64,000 nucleotides of DNA, from positions 261,964,441-262,028,440 of the forward strand of contig NC_057862.1 in the NCBI RefSeq assembly GCF_019393635.1, given 5' to 3'. The notes beneath the pieces are model-generated. The model did no database searches and had not been told where the DNA came from. It saw only the letters and a program-made list of their open reading frames with translations. Within the stretch, counting starts at the first letter, position 1. Each line of letters begins with the position of its first letter. Shown piece by piece: positions 10,440 to 25,102 of the stretch. The stretch is from Dromiciops gliroides. Taxonomy: Eukaryota; Chordata; Mammalia; Microbiotheria; Microbiotheriidae. The translations under genes were made by a program, and so were the position numbers.

Positions 10440-11420
10440 ATTTGATGACATGACCACCTTTCAAGTACTTGAAGAGACAGACCCCTCTTGCTCAGTCAGT
10501 CAGTCTCTTTCTAACTCACACACATACACTTTCTCTTCTCCAAGCTAAACACCCCCAGAGTTCCTTCAAGTAATTCTCATGACAGACTGAAGAACTTTCA
10601 TCATAATCCTTGATCTCCTCTGTATACTCTCCAGCTTATCAATGTTCTTTCAGCAGCTAGGTAATGCAGTGGATAAAGCACCAGCCCTGGATTCAGGAGG
10701 ACCAGAATTCAAATCCAAGTCTCAGACACTTGACACTTACTAGCTGTGTGACCCTGGACAAGTCACTTAACCCCAATTGTCTCACCAAAAAAGAAAATGT
10801 GGTGCTCACAACTAAACATAATACATACAAATGCAGCCTAACCAAGTACATAGTGACTATGATCTCCTTATCCTTGAAAACCATACCTCTTAATGTAGTC
10901 CAAGATAGAATGAAGATATTTTCAATGTTGCATCATGCTGCTGCTCATTTTTAGGTTGCCCTAGATCTTTTTTAAACAAACTGATGCTTGTGAAGTTGAT
11001 GCTTTGAACCCCAAATTGAATTTATCCATATTAGGTTTTATTAGATTCAGTCTAGTGCTCTATCCCATCAAGATCTCTTTGGATCCTGTCATATAGTATC
11101 TTCCTTGTCCTTAGCTTAATGTAATCTACAAAACTTATACAGACATTTCTTTATCCAAATCATTGATAATGTTAAAATACAGAACCAAAGAGATTATCTA
11201 AAGTAATCCACAGGGAATCTTGACTAGAAACCACTGACTACTATACTCATTCAACCAGTTCTAAATCCCACATCTCATGAAATACTTTTAACACATTGCA
11301 AAAATGTGTTTCCCTTAAATATTAAAAGTATCAACTACAACTTTAATATATTGGGTGGCATTTAATAATCTGCCTTTCAGGGCACTGTTTTCTCCTGATT
11401 TAACTACCTGTTCTGTCAGT
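10440..11420 (-). mobile_element. L3/CR1 LINE fragment
   Basis: Recognised as antisense L3: TCTCCAGCTTATCAATGTTC, GATTCAGTCTAGTGCTCTA, AAGATCTCTTTGGATCCTG, ATCCAAATCATTGATAATG and CATTCAACCAGTTCTAAATC follow in the expected order. A SINE interrupts it at 10650-10798. Confidence 0.75.
10650..10798 (+). mobile_element. CORE-SINE
   Basis: Sense copy inside the L3 fragment. The head is altered (CAGCAGCTAGGTAATGCAGTGG). Confidence 0.85.
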
Positions 11421-11572
11421 TCTTAAATCTTCTTGAAATGTACTTCCTTTTCCTCCCCATAATTTTATCCTCAGCAACTCCAGTTCTTTCCTCACTTGTT
11501 GGGGTGAAGACACATTAACCTCAGGGTAAAACTTTAAACCTAAAATATTGTATAGATGCTTTTGTCTTGGAT

Positions 11573-11673
11573 TGCTTTTTTGAGGGAATTAGGGTTAAAT
11601 TACTTGTCCGAGGTCACAGTTAAGACGAAATCTCAACTCAGGTCCCAGGACCACTGCACCACTTAGCTGCCCC
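11573..11673 (-). mobile_element. CORE-SINE, internally shortened
   Basis: Antisense copy with diverged CORE box (TTACTTGTCCGAGGTCACAG) and about 40 bases missing from the middle. Confidence 0.75.
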
Positions 11674-12752
11674 TTGCCTTAGATTTTAAGTGCTTTCCCT
11701 TATGATTAAGAGATTGTTAGCAAAAGCACACAAGTTCACTATTAGCCACAAGTACCACAGCTAATTTAAGATAGGGTGAGAAACACTATTCTTGTTAATC
11801 TTAAGTAGGAAACTGGCTTAGATGGAAAGCAAGAGAAATAAAACTAATGAGCCATTAGTGTGGAACAATCCTTTATACTTCCTTGATTTTAGTGCTGCTT
11901 AAAATGGGGGGGGGGCCCTCACTTCCCAATCTTCCCTTAATACCCGATTTTGTAACTAAGTACAATTAATCAAAACAAACTGAAACCAAGTATCTGAATT
12001 TATGCCCCATTTTCTATTATCTTGCTCCTAACAGAACCGAAAGCTAAACTAATACAGTAACTCCATCTATGCACATCTGCTACACTAACCATCTATACCC
12101 CATAACCAGCATTACACCTAATGTTTCAACTAGACTTAGCAATACTGTTGAATTTAATCTTAATTCAGCAGCCTTTAATTGTCATCCTTATGTGCCTTAT
12201 TCTCATTCTGCTTTCTTCTCAATTTATACAAGTATTTCCTGAATTCTTTTCATACGTATATACTACTCCAGTTTCATATACAATTCTTTGTTTGAAGACT
12301 TCAAATTCATGTTAAGGAAAACAGTTATGAAAAGATTTACAGTAAATATAGCAGATGACTGTTGTCTCTCAGATCTCACATCTATCCCCTCTTGACTCCT
12401 GGTGATTTCATTGATACAGGGAATTCCCAAGTAAGGAAAATCCTACCAAATTCTCTTATCTCTTCCATAACTTAAAATCTTTTAGTTGCCTAAAGCACTG
12501 TGTCAATTTACCAGGTGACAGTTTTAGAAAAGGAATTTGATGCAAGCTATTATTGATTATGTACATATTAGTCTTACTCTAATAATCAAACTGAAGCAGT
12601 TATTCTTCAGTGACTAAAAGTGTCTACCTGTCTTTTTCATAATCATTTAAGAGGACCTCTGAAGACCTTCCAAGTCCAATAGGGAGAAAAAACCAAAGGT
12701 ATAAGTAATTCGGAACAGAATGAGAAGTGGACACATTAATTTTCTATGCTTC
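11674..12752. other. no recognised feature
   Basis: AT-rich intergenic sequence downstream of RPS29. It contains a 64-codon frame at 12121-12315 rich in leucine and isoleucine with no recognisable family. Confidence 0.4.
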
Positions 12753-12890
12753 TGGGGCAGCTGGGTGGCTCAATGGATAAAGCACCAGACCTGGATTCAG
12801 GAAGACCTGATTTCAAATTCGGCCTCTAGCTGTGTGACCCCAGGCAAGTCACTTAACCCTCATTGCCCCACACCCCCAATTTTTTTTTTT
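12753..12890 (+). mobile_element. CORE-SINE
   Basis: Sense copy missing the TTGACACTTACT segment. TTCTATGCTTC flanks both ends as an 11-bp target-site duplication. Confidence 0.9.
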
Positions 12891-12996
12891 CTATGCTTCA
12901 TTTGTTTCTACTCCATTAAACACTAGTATGATTTAATAATTTGTTGATGGGTTAATAAGTTCACACTAAATTTTAATCATAACTGAGAATGACCTG

Positions 12997-13002
12997 TTTA
13001 TT
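12997..13002 (-). promoter_or_regulatory. RPS29: RPS29 polyadenylation signal
   Basis: The plus-strand TTTATT is AATAAA on the coding strand. It lies about 140 bases after the RPS29 stop codon, at the end of a short 3' UTR; cleavage is expected near 12975-12985. Confidence 0.8.
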
Positions 13003-13141
13003 ATTATAAACAAATTATCATAGCAGACACAACAGGATCCATCTTTAGGTAGATAGACTAAATAGCTGAACACAGTCCAGTAAAACGGTGGTCACTGATG
13101 GTCAAAGTAATCCCATAATCAGCGAGATCCGTAGACATAAT

Positions 13142-15620
<2,479 letters not shown>

Positions 15621-15921
15621 GCCGGGCGTGGTGGCGCGCGCCTGTAGTCCTAGCTACTCGGGAGGCTGAGGCTGGAGGATCGCTTGAGCCCAGGAGTTCT
15701 GGGCTGCCGTGTGCTATGCCGATCGGGTGTCCGCACTAAGTTCGGCATCAATATGGTGACCCCCTGGGAACGGGGGACCACCAGGTTGCCTAAGGAGGGG
15801 TGAACCGGCCCAGGTCGGAAACGGAGCAGGTCAAAACTCCCGTGCCGATCAGTAGTGGGATCGCGCCTGTGAATAGCCACTGTACTCCAGCCTGGGCAAG
15901 ATAGTGAGACACGGTCTCTTT
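15621..15921 (+). ncRNA. RN7SL1: 7SL RNA gene (signal recognition particle RNA)
   Basis: A full-length, roughly 300-base 7SL gene, starting GCCGGGCGTGGTGGCGCGCG and ending GGTCTC before a T-run. Both Alu-domain halves are present, as are the tetraloop region GGGAACGGGGGACCACC, the SRP19 part and the SRP54-binding helix 8 core (GGTCGGAAACGG, GCAGGTCAAAACTCCC). The RNA scaffolds SRP, which pauses translation and targets ribosomes to the ER. Internal A and B boxes lie in the first 70 bases. The upstream CRE and the position beside RPS29 identify this as the transcribed locus rather than a retrocopy. The symbol is given by synteny with human RN7SL1. Confidence 0.95.
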
Positions 15922-15924
15922 TTT
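15919..15924 (+). terminator. RNA polymerase III terminator of 7SL
   Basis: Six consecutive T residues directly after GGTCTC, the simple poly-T stop used by polymerase III. Confidence 0.88.
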
Positions 15925-16680
15925 ATTTTTAAATCTTAAAAATAAATTACCTGTTAAAAATAATTCGAAAGGAGTTACTTTTAACTTAAGGAATTGAGTT
16001 CTTCATAGACTGAAATCGGACTTTTCTAACCAGAAAATGTTTATTTTCTTCCAACTCATCACTGACACCTACTGGAATGACTGAGGAAAAATAAAGTAAG
16101 AAGATACGAGCTAAAGTATTGACAGTAGGAGACGCTTCTAGACTAAAAGGAATAATTTGCAAACTTTTAAATTCAAACCACCCTTAAGAATGTGATGTTA
16201 ATTAAGTAGCACATTTCAAGTAGTATCACTGTCACGTGTACCTTTCTTCTCCCTGCTGAGAAAACAATAGCTTATGTTTCTGTAAGTCTAAAATCTTCCA
16301 TTTGGGAGGTTGTTTTGTTTTTGTTTTTGTTTTTATGTTTTCCTGGATAAATTCATGCTAACAAATTAATCTTGTTAGATTAGTTAGTGCGCTCTTCAAG
16401 AGCAGTGCCTGGTTTTTTATTTTATTTTGTTTTGTTTTTGTCTCCCCGGCCCTTACCATGGTGCCTGGTACATAGTATGTATTCAAAAAATTACTTGAAG
16501 CTGTCATTTTACACTGTTCTTCTATATGTCTATAAAAAACCACTATAATTAGTATGGAAAACTATATAAAATATCAGCATAACTAGCAAAGCCTGAAGGT
16601 ATGCACCTGATAGACATACGGAAGAAAAATGTAAAAGTGCAAGTTTCAAGTCGTCATTTATAGTTCCTCCAGAGGGTGAG
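15925..16680. other. no recognised feature
   Basis: Downstream flank of 7SL: AT-rich, with (GTTTTT)n-like runs around 16310-16340. No repeat family or gene recognised. Confidence 0.45.
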
Positions 16681-16689
16681 CTGCTAAGC

Positions 16690-16770
16690 ATTATTGTTAT
16701 GCCAAGCTCAGAGCACATCTTGCTTTGCTGGGCCTGAGCTCTGGAAAACAGGGTGTCACCTAAGAGAGAG
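16690..16770 (+). repeat. relative of the 4.4-5.0 kb palindrome arm
   Basis: GTTATGCCAAGCTCAGAGCAC and AGCTCTGGAAAACAGGGTGTC match the right arm of the palindrome (4950-5012) with only modest differences. The inverse arm is not seen here. Confidence 0.6.
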
Positions 16771-17210
16771 GTGGTCTTGGCATGGGGATCCTGATGGCCA
16801 AAGGGAAGGGGTCTAAAAGAAACTTTGCTATTCTGGCCAATAAAAGAGAGGCAGGTATAAACCAAGATACCACGACAGGCCTGCTAGGCCAGGACAAGAT
16901 ATTGAGTTGAGGGTTAGCTGTGGGTTTGGGGTGGTGACTTTAGGGCTTAAGGTGGCAAATCCAACAGTTAGCCCCTCCCCTTAGCAATGATGGAACAGCA
17001 CTTTTTATCCCATGAAGTTAATTTCTTCAGGGGACTTATCAGGGAAATTTGTCCTAGGTCATTGAGAAATTCCCAATAAGGCAAAGAGACTAAGTAAGAT
17101 AGTTCCAGGATGGAGTCACAAGGGTCAATGTGGTTCACTCAGTTCCCACTATTAACCATTTGCTGTCCTAATCCCCTCAATTCATTCAATTTCCCCTTTT
17201 TTCTTTATGG

Positions 17211-17231
17211 GAGAGTGGGTAACCCACTCTC
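17211..17231. repeat. short perfect inverted repeat
   Basis: GAGAGTGGGT and ACCCACTCTC are separated by a single A; the arms are 10 bases. No gene context gives it a role. Confidence 0.6.
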
Positions 17232-17900
17232 AACCATGGATCACTTATCTATAAGCCAAATCTATAAGGTTTTTCATAAATTCAAAATCATAATTACATT
17301 AAGTCAGGTTACAATAATGTCAGGTTACAAATCACAATGAACTAGTTTTGAAAGGGGAAATTCAAAGGTCACTAAGGTAATAAAGAAAACCAACATAAAT
17401 ATCATGAAACAAAATACCAAAGCAATACAATGATTATCATTAATAGTAATTAATATCAAGTCTCCTTGTCTCCTAGTGACCCATTCTCAATGTCCATTTA
17501 ATCAGTATATTTTGAGTCCCAGATGTCTCATGTTGTCTGGTCCCTAGATATCTTCTCTTGGACAATAGGCTTCATTCTCAGGACAGCTCTGAAGAGGGTT
17601 CTGCTTCTCTGGTTCCAAATCTAGAGGTTCCTAGATAATTCTACTAGTAACAAGATTTAATGCAACTTAGTAAATTTAGTTCTTCAGTCTTGAAACTTCA
17701 GAGAATTTCAGTTCATATACCATTTGCTATTCCTATCCTTACCTAAATCCTATACCTAATATAAGAATCTTAAAATTTTATGGGGGTCGAACCATAAAAT
17801 GAGCTCTTCTGCCTTTTAAAATTATCAGATAGATTTATAAGGGGGGGAGGGAAAGAAAGTGAAATTAATGTGTAAAATCCTTAATCCAATTTTTTAAAAT
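17232..17900. other. AT-rich, no recognised feature
   Basis: AT-rich intergenic text, with TTACAATAATGTCAGG beside CAGGTTACA near 17305-17330 as a small local repeat. Nothing supports a gene. Confidence 0.4.
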
Positions 17901-17914
17901 TATTTTTTAATTTT

Positions 17915-18057
17915 TTATATTTGGTGGGGCAATGAGGGTTAAGTGACTTGCCCAGGGTCACACAGCTAGTAAGTGTCAAGTGTCCAAGGCTGGATTTGAA
18001 CTCAGGTCTTCCTGAATCCAAGACCAGTGCTCTATATACTGCACCACCAGCTGCCCC
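17915..18057 (-). mobile_element. CORE-SINE
   Basis: Antisense copy with CCTTAATCCAATTTT repeated exactly at both flanks, a 15-bp target-site duplication. Confidence 0.92.
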
Positions 18058-18476
18058 CTTAATCCAATTTTGAGAACTTATTACTAAAACATACTCAAAA
18101 CCTGAATTTCCATGATAGATAAATTTGGAAGCCAATCATATACATGTATATACTTCTTAAAGAAAACAGTTTAATACTGTTCCTTTCTCAAAATTTACTG
18201 TTCCATTTAGTTAGAAAACTTGTATATTATATCTTTGTCTTATTATTTTGTCTATTCATTTCCCCTTAGGAAGATATCATCCTTATACTATAATCTGACC
18301 ACAAATAAGGGTAAAAATTATAAAATATTCATATAAGATATCCTATAAAATAGCTCAGAGTTGTTCCAATATCAATCTATTATTTAATAGATTTAGTATT
18401 GTACTTATAAAATGTCTTGATTGGGAGAATGGAAGGAAATACATTTAGCAATAGTAACTGAAAAAAAAAAAACTGA

Positions 18477-18628
18477 GGGGCAGCTAGGTGGCTAGTGGAT
18501 AGAGCACCGGTCCTGGATTCAGGAGGACCAGAGTTCAAATCCGGACTCAGACACTTGACACTTAACTAGCTGAGTGACTGTGGGCAAGTCACTTAACCCC
18601 AATTGCCTCACCCCCCAAAAAAAAAAAT
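18477..18628 (+). mobile_element. CORE-SINE
   Basis: Sense copy abutting L1 sequence on its right. The head carries one extra CTAG (GGTGGCTAGTGG). Confidence 0.9.
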
Positions 18629-18629
18629 T

Positions 18630-19450
18630 GAAGCAAGTTTTTCTGAATATGTCATTCCCTGGTTGACAAATGATCAAAAGATATGAACAATTTTTAGATG
18701 AAGTAATCAAAACTATCTATAGTCATATAAAAAATGTTCTATTTCACTACTGATTGGAGAGATGCAAATCAAAACAATTATGGGGTACTACTTCATACCA
18801 ATTAGATTGACTAATAGGACAGCAGAGGAAAATGGCAAATGTGGGAGGGGATTTGGGGAAAATGAGACATTAACACACTGTTGGTAGAGTTGTGAACTGA
18901 TTTAACCTTTCTGTAAACCAATTAGAAACTATTCTCAAAGGGCCATAAAACCAAACTCTCTGACCCATAAATACCACTACTAGGTCTGCATCCAAAAAAG
19001 GATAAAAAACAAAAAGGAAAAGGACCTATATGTACAAAAATATTTATAGCAGCTCTTTTCTGGTGGCAAAGAATTGGAAATTGAGGGGATGACCATCAAC
19101 TGGAGAATGGCTTAACAAATAGTATGTGATTGTGATTGAATACTATTATGCTATAAGAAATGATGAGCAGGGGGGCAGCTAGGTGGCGCAGTGGATAAAG
19201 CGCCGGCCCTGGATTCAGGAGGACCTGAGTTCAAATCTGACCTCAGACACTTGACACTTGCTAGCTGTGTGACACTGGGCAAGTCACTTAACCCCCATTG
19301 CCTTGCAAAAAAAAAAAAAAAAAGAAGTAAAGAAATGATGAGCAGGATGCTCTCAGAAAAACTGAGAAAGACTTACATGAGTTGATGCAAAGTGAAAAGT
19401 ACTGTGTACAAAGTAAAAGCAATGTTGTGGGATGATCAGTTGTGAAGACT
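18630..19450 (+). mobile_element. L1 ORF2 3' end
   Basis: GAGATGCAAATCAAAACAAT, ACACACTGTTGGTAGAGTTG, GACCCATAAATACCACTACT and TATTTATAGCAGCTCTTTTC are the conserved end of L1 ORF2, shared in position with 33040-33480. A SINE splits it at 19170-19325. Confidence 0.85.
19170..19325 (+). mobile_element. CORE-SINE
   Basis: Complete, young-looking sense copy with an 18-base A tail and a perfect duplication AAGAAATGATGAGCAG on both sides. Confidence 0.94.
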
Positions 19451-19454
19451 TAGC

Positions 19455-19500
19455 TAATTCTTTTTTTTTTTTTTGGCAGGGCAATGGGGGTTAAGTTAAA
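19455..19500 (-). mobile_element. CORE-SINE stub
   Basis: Poly-T followed by GGCAGGGCAATGGGGGTTAA, then the copy breaks off; the last 14 bases are partly repeated. Confidence 0.65.
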
Positions 19501-19669
19501 ATAGGGGTTAAGACAAAGCATCCTTGTTTTATGTTATCAGGACCATATTTGGCCCATAGAAAGAATTTAATGGGTTTTTCCTTTACCTATTTTTGCAAAC
19601 AATTATGTCCTAGCACAAGATCAATTTTAGTAAAGGTTCCATATAAAACTAAGAAAGATGAATACTTTT

Positions 19670-19780
19670 GCCAGGTAGGTGGAACAGTAGACAGAGTGCC
19701 TGTCCTGGAGTCAGGAAGACCTGAGTTCAAATTTGACCTAAAATATTCACTATTTGTGTAAGCCTGAGCAAGCAGCAGCA
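19670..19780 (+). mobile_element. old, diverged CORE-SINE
   Basis: CCAGGTAGGTGGAACAGTAG and CTGGAGTCAGGAAGACCTGA are recognisable, but the CORE box has decayed. Confidence 0.6.
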
Positions 19781-19993
19781 ACAACCACCACCAACATTAA
19801 CAATTACCACAACCACCACAACCACCTTTTTCAAAATCAATAAATAAGCATTTATTAAATACTTACTATAGTTAGTACTAGAATATAAAATCAAAGAATG
19901 AAATGTTCACTGTTCTCCAGGAGAATATATTCTAATAGAAAAGATACATACATACACACTATATACACAGACACATACATACACACTATTTAC

Positions 19994-20863
19994 TGTGATA
20001 AAATAATGGGATTTAGCAGATACTCAAAGGCCCACCTGGGGATTAATCTAAACTGATTGAATTAAGTGAGAGTGATTGACTGCTGATTAGCCTACTTCAA
20101 ATTAACTAGATTGTAATCACACCTGACTAGCCCTTAAGAAGGTATTGTTCTCAGGGGAACATTGTGCACAGTATCATCAACATTGTGTGTTGATCAATTG
20201 TGATAGACTAGATTCTTCTCACCAATCCAACAGTACAAGAAAGTTTCAAAGGACTCATGATGGAAAAGGCTCTCCAAATCCAGGGAAAAAAAAGGGAACT
20301 GTGGAGTACGGATGCTGATTGGACCATACTATTTCTTTTGGTTTTGGTGCTGTTGTTTTTCTTTTTTGAGGTTTTTCCTTCTTGCTCTGATTCTTTTTGC
20401 ATAACATGACTAATGCAGAAATATATTTAATGTTATATACCAGATTACCCGCTGTCTAGGGGAGGGGGGAGGGAGAAAAATTTGAAATTGGAAATCTTAT
20501 CTAAACAAAGGTTAAAAACTGAAAGAAAGAAAGAAAGAAAAGAAGGTATCGTTCTGAGAAGCTAGACTTTGAACTTAACTCGAGGCCACCTTCAAGTCCA
20601 GTGACCAGTGGATTTGGATGACAGCTTGAAGCAGTGTGTAAGGACAATCAGTTTGCTGGAGAGTTTGTGATTGAAGCAGACTCGTGGTGGAGGACTTGAG
20701 GAAGAACTAGACCAGGCTGGCACTCTAGGCTAGAAAGACCTGTTCTTAACTTTCTGAACTCTACATGAATACCTGTATGCTTTAATAAATGTTTAATGCC
20801 CAAAGACTGGTGCTAAAGCTTCTAATTTAAGGTGATCACACAATTTAGATTTTAAACATCACA
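19994..20863 (+). mobile_element. solo LTR with an L1 inserted in it
   Basis: The LTR runs TGTGATAAAATAATGGG to AACATCACA, with an AATAAATGTTTAATGCCC polyadenylation region near 20785. It is the same family as 2006-2540. The L1 piece at 20155-20539 divides it. It is a fossil with no internal region; both flanks have been altered, the right one by a microsatellite, so no duplication is visible. Confidence 0.78.
20155..20539 (+). mobile_element. L1 3' end inside an LTR
   Basis: 5'-truncated L1 tail (from GGGAACATTGTGCACAGTAT to a GAAA-rich tail). AAGAAGGTATTGTTCTCAG on the left and AAGAAGGTATCGTTCTGAG on the right are a 19-base target-site duplication with two mismatches. Confidence 0.9.
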
Positions 20864-20864
20864 A

Positions 20865-21599
<735 letters not shown>

Positions 21600-21840
21600 G
21601 CATGTGGAATGGGTGTATGAGAACAATTTATTCCAATGGCCATGAAGGCCGGGTTGAAAGTTGACAAGGTCATCCACTGCATCCTGGGCCATCACCATTC
21701 TTGACTTTTGTCTTGCCACTAGACTCCACTGACTCTGGAAGAGAGACTTTGTGTAACTGCCCCACTTAAATTCAATTCACACACAAGTCAAGACACCACC
21801 CCATGATGCTATCGGTCCTATTCAAAAATGAAGGACAAGA
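21600..21840 (-). mobile_element. unclassified dispersed repeat, family A
   Basis: TTTATTCCAATGGCCATGAA, GACTCCACTGACTCTGGAAG and the terminal AAAATGAAGGACAAG match 50480-50735, and inversely 4011-4195. Confidence 0.6.
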
Positions 21841-23383
21841 GTTCTAGAGGCAGAGCCAAGATGGTGGAGTGAACCAAGGAAGCTGCCTGAGTTCTCTCAA
21901 ATTTCCCTCACAAACAACTTTAAATTAAGCCTCTCAACAAATATGGAGCTATAAAACCTGCAAAAAAAAAAAAAGAAAGAAAATGGAGTGAAAAAAATCT
22001 TCCAACTTAAGATAACCTAGAAGATTTTCAGGAAAGGTCTTTTTCATCTGGGTAAAAGGGGAAAACACAGCTCAGCACAGAGGGTATCTGGGTGAGCCAG
22101 CAAAAGGCTTTTAGTCACAGCACAGATCAGCAGCTGAGCAACCGAGGTTCCTGAGCTCAGCAAGCTAGTGACACAGCAGGCCAGTTGTGAGGCCTCTAGC
22201 CCCAACACTGCTGATGCCTCAGAGCACAAAGCTGGTGACTCAGCCTCCTGCCCCTAGCAAAAGAAGCTTCAGACAGTGTATGCTGTATCCCAGGAGCCAA
22301 ACTCAACCTTAAAAGGCACGAAAGAGGCTAAAATAAAAATTAAAATATGAATAAGAAATAAAAAAGAACCCTCACCATTGACAGGGAGAATCAAAATTTA
22401 AAACTCAGAGGAAGACAACAATGATAAAATTCCTACAGGTGAAGCCTTAAAGGGGAAGAAGACTTGGTCACGAGACCAAAAATCTCTCTTGGAAGAGCTC
22501 AAAAAGGATTTCATAAACCAAATAAGAGAGGTAGAAGAAAAATTGGAAAAAGAAATGAGAGTTAGGCAAGAGAAAGTCAATAGCTTTGAAAAAGAAAATA
22601 ATGCCTTAAAAAATACAACTGGAAAATTGAAGAAGGAGAATAATTCCCTAAGAATCAGAATTCAGCAGATGGAAGTTAATGACTCAATGAGACAACAGGA
22701 AGAGGTGAAGTAGAATCAAAAGAATAGAAAAATAGAAAAAATGAAAAATACCTCTTCAGAAAAACAAGAGACCTGGAAAATAGATTCAGTAGAGACAACC
22801 TATGAATAATTAGACTACCTGAGGACCATGATCAAAAAAGAGGCTAGACAGCATATTTCATGACATTATCGAGGAGAACTTTCCCAATGTCTTACAATAA
22901 GAGGAAAAATTAGTCATTGAAAGAATCCTCCTATGGTAAGGAAAACTCCAAGGAATATTGTAGCTAAATTCTAAAATTATCAAGGAGGAAATACTGCAAG
23001 CATCAGGAAATAAACAATTTAAATATCAAAAAACAACTATCAGAATTATGCAGGACCTGGCAGCTTTAACATTAAAGGATCAGAGGGCTGGGAATAAGAT
23101 ATTCCAGAAGGCAAAGGAACTGGGATTACAACCAAGAATGTACTGCCCAGAAAAATCTTTCAGGGGAAAAGATGGGCATTCAATGAAATAGGGGACTTTA
23201 AAACTTTCCTAACGAAAAGTCCAGAACTGAATAGAAAATTTAATCTACAAATATAAGACAAGAGACAAATGAAAAGGTAAAAAGGTGTGTGTGGGGGGGA
23301 CCATGTTACTCAATAAAGGTAAAATGTTTGCATCTCTACATAGTAAGAAGATACTTGTAACTCTTAAAAACTGTATCTTTATT

Positions 23384-23540
23384 TGTTTTTTGGGTTTTTT
23401 TGTGGGGCAATGAGGATTAAGTGACTTGCCCAGGGTCACACAGCTAGTAAGTGTCAGGTGTCTGAGGCAGGATTTGAATTCAGGTCTTCCTGACTTGAGG
23501 GCCAGTGCTTTATCCACTGTACCACCATCTGGCTGCCCCC
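23384..23540 (-). mobile_element. CORE-SINE
   Basis: Antisense copy in the L1. AACTGTATCTTTATT is duplicated at both sides. Confidence 0.92.
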
Positions 23541-24268
23541 AAGAACTGTATCTTTATTAAGGCAGATAGCAGGAGTACACACGGACAGAAGGTGTGGGTA
23601 TAAGTGGATTCTGATGTGATGTTATTTAAGAAAAAAAACTTAAGGGGAAACAAAAAGGATTATACTGGGAGAAGAGGAAGAGAAAGGCAGAATGGGGTAA
23701 ATCATATCAAGTGAAGAGGCACAAAAGATCTATTATAATGGAGGGAAAGAAGAGAGGGATGAGCATTGTTTTGACCTTACTCTCATCTGATTTGGCTCAA
23801 AGAGAGAATAACATACACACTTAATTGGGTATAGAATTCTATCTTACCCTATACGGAAGTAAAAGGGGAAAGAGGAAAGAAAAGGGTGGGGTGCTAATAG
23901 AAGGGAGGGTAAACTGAGGTAGCCAGAAACAAAACACTAGTGAGAAGGGACAGGGGGAAAAGAAACAGAAAAACATAAACAAGGGGAAAATAGCATGCAG
24001 GGAAATACACAGTAATTATAACTGTGAATGGGAATGGGATGAACTCTCCTATAAAATGGAAGCAGATAGCAGAGTAGATTAAAATCCAGAATCCTACAAT
24101 ATGTTGTTTACAAGAAACACATTTGAAGCAGAGAGATACACACCGAGTAAGGATAAAAGGCTGGAGCAAAATGTATTATGATTCAACTGAAGTAAAAAAA
24201 AAGCAGGGGTAGCAATCCTCATCTCAGACAAATCAAAAGCAAAAATTGACCTAATTAAAAGAGATAAG

Positions 24269-24420
24269 GGGGGCAGCTAGGTGGCGCAGTGGATAGAGCA
24301 CTGGCCCTGGAGTCCGGAGGACCTGAATTCAGATCCGATCTCAGACACTGTGTGACCCTTGGCAAGTCACTTAACCCCAATTGCCTCACAAAAAAAACAA
24401 AAAAAACCCCAAAAAACAAA
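24269..24420 (+). mobile_element. CORE-SINE
   Basis: Sense copy inside the L1 endonuclease region, lacking the TTGACACTTACTAGC segment. AAAAGAGATAAGG flanks both ends. Confidence 0.92.
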
Positions 24421-24886
24421 AGAGATAAGGAAGAAACTACATCTTACTAAAAGGTAACATAGACAATGAAGTAATATCAATACTGAACATGTATGCACCA
24501 AATGGTACAGCATCCAAATTCTTAGAGAAATTAAGTGAGTGATGGGAAGAAATAGATAGCAAAATTATATTAGTGGGGGACCTGAACTTCCCCCTCTCAG
24601 AACTAAATAAATCTAACCACAAAAGTAATAAGAAAGAAGTTAAGGAGGCGAACAGAATTTTAGAAAAATTAAGATATGATAGACCTCTGGAAAAAATTGA
24701 ATGGGGATAGAAAGGAATATATCATTTTTTCAGCTGTACATGGAACATACACAAGAATTGACCAGGTATTAGGGCATAAAAACCTCACAGTCAGATGCAG
24801 AATGGCAAAAATAGTAAATGCATCCTTTTCAGATCATGATGCAATAAAAATTATGTGTGATAAAGGGCCGTGGAAAGATAGACCAG

Positions 24887-25033
24887 GGGCAGTGGATAGA
24901 GCACTGACCCTGGAGTCAGGAGGATCCGAGTTCAAATCCTGCCTCAGACACTTGACACTTACTAGCTGTATGACCCTGGGCAAATCACTTAACCCCAATT
25001 GCCTCACCCGCCCCCCCCCCAAAAAAAAGAAAA
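24887..25033 (+). mobile_element. CORE-SINE, head-truncated
   Basis: The copy starts at GGGGCAGTGGATAGAGCACT, missing about ten head bases. AAAGATAGACCA is duplicated on both sides, so the truncation occurred at insertion. Confidence 0.92.
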
Positions 25034-25102
25034 TAAAGATAGACCAAAAGTGAATTGGAAACTAAATAATCTCATTCTAAAGAATGAGTGGGTCAATACA
25101 AT

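Larger units (their letters stand above)
21845..25096 (+). mobile_element. L1 retrotransposon, 5' half (5' UTR, ORF1, ORF2 endonuclease)
   Basis: It starts at GAGGCAGAGCCAAGATGGTG. The frame at 22489-22713 (MEELKKDFINQIREVEEKLE onward) is the ORF1 coiled coil, with heptads of Leu, Ile and Glu. Downstream, out-of-frame text reads like the ORF1 RNA-binding part. After a spacer, 24440-24860 encodes the ORF2 endonuclease, seen as LNMYAPNG, ILVGDLNFPLS and SAVHGTYTRIDQVLGHK, then SFSDHDAIKI. The SDH and the aspartate-asparagine pair are catalytic-site residues of L1 endonuclease. The copy has many breaks, and three SINEs (23384, 24269, 24887) interrupt it. Reverse transcriptase sequence is not seen because other elements are inserted at 25097. 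Confidence 0.88.

Noticed and set aside
15650-15880. 76-codon minus-strand frame over 7SL
   Set aside because: Antisense of a structured RNA gene; no support for translation.
22398-22713. Possible host coiled-coil gene
   Set aside because: The coiled coil is followed by L1 ORF1-like text and by L1 endonuclease motifs in the right order, so it is L1 ORF1.
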